31,299 nucleotides of DNA. It comes from Mesostigma viride (Eukaryota > Streptophyta > Mesostigmatophyceae > Mesostigmatales > Mesostigmataceae). The translations under genes were made by a program, and so were the position numbers. Positions 30,379 through 31,299 of the stretch are shown in pieces; positions within the stretch are counted from its first letter, which is position 1; every line of letters starts with the position of its first letter. The stretch spans positions 1-31,299 of the forward strand of contig RPFO01000564.1 of NCBI GenBank assembly GCA_009746045.1, written 5' to 3'. A model generated the notes under the pieces. The model searched no databases. It was not told the origin of the DNA and saw nothing but the letters and a program-made list of their open reading frames with translations.

Positions 30379-31299
30379 GTAAGCATGTTGGCATGGATGG
30401 CGTGGCGAAGGCGCTGTATCCAGGGGGTGGGGTGGGGGTGGGGTGGGGGTGGGGGTGGGGGTGGGGGTGGGGGTGGGGTGGGGTGGGGGTGGGGTGGGGG
30501 TGGGGTGGGGTGGGGTGGGGTGGGGGTGGGGTGGGGGTGGGGGTGGGGGTGGGGTGGGGGTGGGGTGGGGGTGGGGTGGGGTGGGGGTGGGGGTGGGGGT
30601 GGGGGTGGGGGTGGGGGTGGGGTGGGGTGGGGGTGGGGGTGGGGGTGGGGGTGGGGGTGGGGGTGGGGTGGGGGTGGGGTGGGGGTGGGGTGGGGGTGGG
30701 GGTGGGGTGGGGGTGGGGGTGGGGTGGGGGTGGGGTGGGGGGGGGGGGGCGGGGGGGGTGGGGGTGGGGGTGGGGGTGGGGCAGCTATCTCCGATGGCTT
30801 TTGAAAATGCTGTGGAGGGCGCCGGAAATATAGTATTGCATGTGTCATTTGCGCCTGAACGAGTACAGCTAGGGTGTATTTGAGCACATTCGCACGTACT
30901 TGCACATATTCATGCCATTAAGAGGGGGCCGGTACAGTTCAGTGTTTGACTATTCCTTACTATTCCTTATTTGGTGTCCGGTATACGGTGGGGTTTTGAA
31001 GGCCCTACCAAATAATTCGGTACATACGTAAGTATCCGGAAAGTATTCGATATTATTCGGTACCCCTGGTTTTAGAGCTTTTTAGGGGCTTTCAGGGGTT
31101 CTATTATGTCCATCATGATGTGGTATTGAATCCACATCATTTCCATGCCGTTGGCTACCTAATGGCATTGTTGTCATGCACCAATTAAGCCATACTGCTT
31201 TGCACCCGCATCGAGTGATGCATGGTAAGGTAATGGCCAGCCATACCTAGTATTTATGACTGCATGAACTTAAATAGTGATAAGTAATCAAAGCACAAG
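30379..31299 (+). other. Start of intron 15 and right edge, no further exon seen
   Basis: After the donor GTAAGC at 30379 I find no exon that continues the ABCA protein up to the window end. At 31115-31140 a 9-bp inverted repeat (ATGATGTGG / CCACATCAT) with an 8-base loop is present. Otherwise the stretch after the G-rich array is plain sequence. Confidence 0.5.
30423..30780 (+). repeat. G-rich GGGGT/GGGGGT array in intron 15
   Basis: About 360 bp made almost wholly of GGGGT and GGGGGT units in irregular order, with a G-run near 30738-30758. The RNA strand is G-rich and has many sets of four G-tracts. Such sequence can form G-quadruplexes and R-loops and is hard to replicate and to assemble, so its true length is uncertain. 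The Gly/Val/Trp-rich and His/Pro-rich frames over it are artefacts. Confidence 0.95.

Noticed and set aside
30282-30905. Pro/His-rich and Gly/Val/Trp-rich open frames
   Set aside because: They are translations of the G-rich intron array.

Overview
The window looks like nuclear DNA of a green alga, most likely a chlamydomonadalean or volvocine relative. The evidence is GC-rich coding sequence, a gene cut into many short exons by 0.4-1.6 kb introns, abundant simple repeats, and a PAT/kangaroo-type DIRS retroelement of the kind known from Volvox. No species can be named from the sequence alone. There are three blocks.

(1) Positions 670-11462, minus strand: a 10.8-kb Ty3/gypsy LTR retrotransposon with 570- and 575-bp LTRs that differ by only four substitutions and two small indels. 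Read on the minus strand it has a leader, a small ORF with a viroplasmin/RNase H1 N-terminal-like domain, gag with a CCHC knuckle, pol (protease, RT, RNase H, integrase with GPY/F module and a terminal chromodomain, hence a chromovirus), and then a large GC-rich third ORF of unknown function before the polypurine tract and 3' LTR.

(2) Positions 11511-16800, minus strand: a tyrosine-recombinase (DIRS-class) retroelement with split direct repeats. Its order is A1 - gag - RT/RNase H - tyrosine recombinase - B1 - A2 - B2. A 2A-like motif (GDVHPNPGP) sits exactly at the RNase H/recombinase junction.

(3) Positions 16928 to the right edge, plus strand: fifteen exons of an ABC transporter of subfamily A. 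The exons cover most of the transmembrane domain and a complete nucleotide-binding domain, and give 689 codons with every splice phase matching. The N-terminal exons are not in the window. The two retroelements lie immediately upstream in antisense, so they probably sit in an intron of this gene or have cut off its 5' part. The C-terminus lies beyond the window.

The introns hold their own structure: a 120-bp near-perfect palindrome, a 769-bp element with 29-bp terminal inverted repeats, a 26-bp minisatellite that repeatedly copies the exon-9 end with its 5' splice site, a 647-bp insertion inside that minisatellite flanked by a 9-bp duplication, an (AAC)17 run, and a ~360-bp G-rich GGGGT/GGGGGT array.

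Both retroelements are broken by many single-base frame changes but show no in-frame nonsense codons, whereas the host exons are clean. This bears on whether the breaks are real or assembly errors.
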